Shown: positions 6,823 to 8,302 of the stretch, piece after piece | Numbering within the stretch: the first letter of the stretch is position 1 | Layout of the letters: every line of letters starts with the position of its first letter | Origin: OMOG01 sp041485845 | GTDB taxonomy: Bacteria; Acidobacteriota; Terriglobia; Bryobacterales; Bryobacteraceae | Assembly (NCBI GenBank): GCA_041485845.1 | Contig: JBGPKH010000392.1 | Location: forward strand, 1 to 8,302 | Reading direction: 5' to 3' | DNA: 8,302 nt | The notes under the pieces: generated by a model | Seen by the model: the letters and a program-made list of their open reading frames with translations, nothing else | Told to the model about the DNA's origin: nothing | The model's database searches: none | Made by a program: the position numbers and the translations under genes

Positions 6823-6829
6823 CGCGAGC

Positions 6830-8302
6830 ATGGGGCTGCTTTCCATGGATCTCAGTGCGAAAATAGAGTTATTGAAGACCAAAACCACCACCAAAACCGG
6901 GATTGCCTTCCCGCGTTACTTTACGTCGCGGATCGAGCCGGGCAAGACCCCCTACGACGAGATCCACTGGGAGACCCGAACCGCCTCCATTGGGAACGAT
7001 AAAGGCTCCGTCATCTTCGAGCAGCGCGACGTCGAGGCGCCCGTCGACTGGTCGCAGACCGCCACCAACATCGTCGCCAGCAAGTATTTCTACGGCAAGA
7101 TGGGCTCGCCCGAGCGCGAGACCAGCGTGGCGCAACTGGTGCAGCGCGTGGTGGACACCATCGCCGATTGGGGCAAGAAGGACGGCTACTTCCAGAGCGG
7201 GGCGGACGGCGAGAACTTCCGCTTCGAGCTGGCCCACCTGATGCTCACCCAGAAGGCCTGCTTCAACTCGCCGGTGTGGTTCAACGTGGGGGTCAAGGAG
7301 ACCCGCGGCTACGGCTGGATCTATGACCAGGAAGCCGACCGCGTCGCCAAGCTGGAATCCGGGGTGCTGCGGCCGCAGTGCTCGGCCTGCTTTATCGTCT
7401 CGGTGAAGGATTCGCTGGAGTCCATCCTGGACCTCGCTAAGACCGAGGGCATGCTGTTCAAGTGGGGATCGGGCACCGGCACGAATCTTTCCGCGCTGCG
7501 CGAAGAGGACGCCGTGCTTTCAGGCGGCGGCCGCGCCTCCGGACCGCTCTCCTTCATGAAGGGGTTCGATGCCTTCGCGGGCGTGATCAAGTCGGGCGGC
7601 AAGACGCGGCGCGCGGCCAAGATGGTCATCCTCAATGCCGACCATCCCGACGTCGAGAAGTTCATCTGGTGCAAGGCCAAGGAAGAGAAAAAGGCCTACA
7701 CGCTCGTCGAGGCCGGCTACGACGCCTCGCTCGATGGCGACGCCTACAGCTCCATCTTTTTCCAGAACGCCAACAACTCCGTGCGCGCCACCGACGACTT
7801 CATGGAAGCCGCCGTGCGCGACGGCGATTGGTGGACCAAGGCCGTCTTCACGGGTCAGCCGGCGAATCGTTACAAAGCCCGCGACCTCATGCAGCAGATC
7901 GCCGAAGCCACGCACCAGTGCGGTGACCCGGGCATGCAGTTCGACACTACGGTCAACCGTTGGCATCCCTGCAAGAACACCGCGCGCATCAACGCGTCGA
8001 ACCCCTGCTCGGAATACATGTTCCTGGACGATTCGGCCTGCAACCTCTCTTCTCTGAACCTCATGAAATTCGTCGGCCCCGACGGCCAGTTCGACGTCGA
8101 GGCCTTCCGCCACGCCGTCGATACCATGATTCTGGCGCAGGAGATCATCGTCGATAACGCCAGCTACCCGACGCAGAAGATCGGCGAGAACTCGCACAAC
8201 TTCAGGCCGCTCGGCTTGGGGTTTGCGAACCTCGGCGCGCTGCTGATGTCGATGGGCATTCCGTACGACAGCGACCAGGGACGCGACTTCGCCGGCGCCA
8301 TC
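6830..8302 (+). CDS. nrdJ: Adenosylcobalamin-dependent (class II) ribonucleoside-diphosphate reductase, N-terminal part
   Basis: The frame is open for 491 codons to the window edge, so the C-terminus is missing. The enzyme reduces ribonucleotides to deoxyribonucleotides in the cytoplasm, using coenzyme B12 to generate a thiyl radical. It works with or without oxygen and needs no NrdB subunit. Visible family features are GIAFPRYFT (24-32), ATNIVASKYF (78-87), KACFNSPVWFNVG (142-154), PQCSACF (Cys184/Cys187, redox cysteine region), FKWGSGTGTNLS (210-221), SGGKTRRAAKMVILN (255-269), CGDPGMQFDTT (364-374) and the active-site loop NPCSEYMFLDDSACNLSSLN (391-410). Asn391, Cys393 and Glu395 match the catalytic Asn/thiyl-Cys/Glu set. 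Cys404 is 11 residues after Cys393, as in the Thermotoga NrdJ redox cysteine. The first 24 residues are too short for an N-terminal ATP-cone, so overall-activity control by that domain is absent at this end. A NrdR-like site and strong ribosome site precede it. Confidence 0.96.
   Translation, partial: MGLLSMDLSAKIELLKTKTTTKTGIAFPRYFTSRIEPGKTPYDEIHWETRTASIGNDKGSVIFEQRDVEAPVDWSQTATNIVASKYFYGKMGSPERETSVAQLVQRVVDTIADWGKKDGYFQSGADGENFRFELAHLMLTQKACFNSPVWFNVGVKETRGYGWIYDQEADRVAKLESGVLRPQCSACFIVSVKDSLESILDLAKTEGMLFKWGSGTGTNLSALREEDAVLSGGGRASGPLSFMKGFDAFAGVIKSGGKTRRAAKMVILNADHPDVEKFIWCKAKEEKKAYTLVEAGYDASLDGDAYSSIFFQNANNSVRATDDFMEAAVRDGDWWTKAVFTGQPANRYKARDLMQQIAEATHQCGDPGMQFDTTVNRWHPCKNTARINASNPCSEYMFLDDSACNLSSLNLMKFVGPDGQFDVEAFRHAVDTMILAQEIIVDNASYPTQKIGENSHNFRPLGLGFANLGALLMSMGIPYDSDQGRDFAGAI

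Larger units (their letters stand above)
6366..6829. other. Non-coding stretch between receptor and nrdJ; regulatory region in its right part
   Basis: I see no convincing gene. Short open frames on both strands are Arg/Pro/Ser-rich and lack ribosome sites. The left 290 bases are GC-rich with no recognisable terminator after the receptor. From about 6670 the composition becomes AT-richer. That part holds a palindrome (6671-6686), a TTTTT run (6696-6700), a TTGACG hexamer, a NrdR-box-like element and the strong nrdJ ribosome site. The right part is therefore probably the nrdJ control region. Confidence 0.55.

Overview
The window looks like a chromosomal piece of a high-GC Gram-negative bacterium, most likely an Acidobacteriota of the Solibacter/Bryobacter kind. 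This is inferred from gene content: a very large Oar-type TonB-dependent receptor with an N-terminal carboxypeptidase-regulatory-like domain, a DUF1501 protein with a Tat signal, a membrane sulfatase-fold enzyme and a B12-dependent class II ribonucleotide reductase. No taxonomic marker gene is present, so the assignment is provisional.

Layout, left to right. (1) Positions 1-133, minus strand: the N-terminus of an exported DUF1501-type protein, cut by the window edge. (2) About 148-1758, plus strand and divergent from it: a membrane-anchored alkaline-phosphatase/sulfatase-superfamily enzyme, related to LTA-synthase/phosphotransferase-like proteins. It has no formylglycine cysteine and a possibly shortened N-terminus. 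(3) 1873-2283, plus: an OsmC-family peroxidase with both cysteines. (4) 2284-2639: a 356-base non-coding stretch rich in dyad symmetries, with a possible promoter at its right end. (5) 2640-6365, plus: a 1241-residue TonB-dependent outer-membrane receptor starting at a TTG codon. (6) 6366-6829: a 464-base non-coding stretch whose last 130 bases are AT-richer and carry regulatory-looking sequence, including a NrdR-box-like element. (7) 6830 to the window end, plus: the first 491 residues of NrdJ, the adenosylcobalamin-dependent ribonucleotide reductase.

The genes do not form an obvious pathway. They read as separate transcription units for envelope functions (DUF1501 protein, sulfatase-fold enzyme, receptor), thiol-peroxide defence (OsmC) and deoxynucleotide supply (NrdJ). 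The clearest regulatory inference is NrdR control of nrdJ. I found no mobile element, CRISPR array, tRNA or rRNA, and no convincing evidence of a new multi-gene system.
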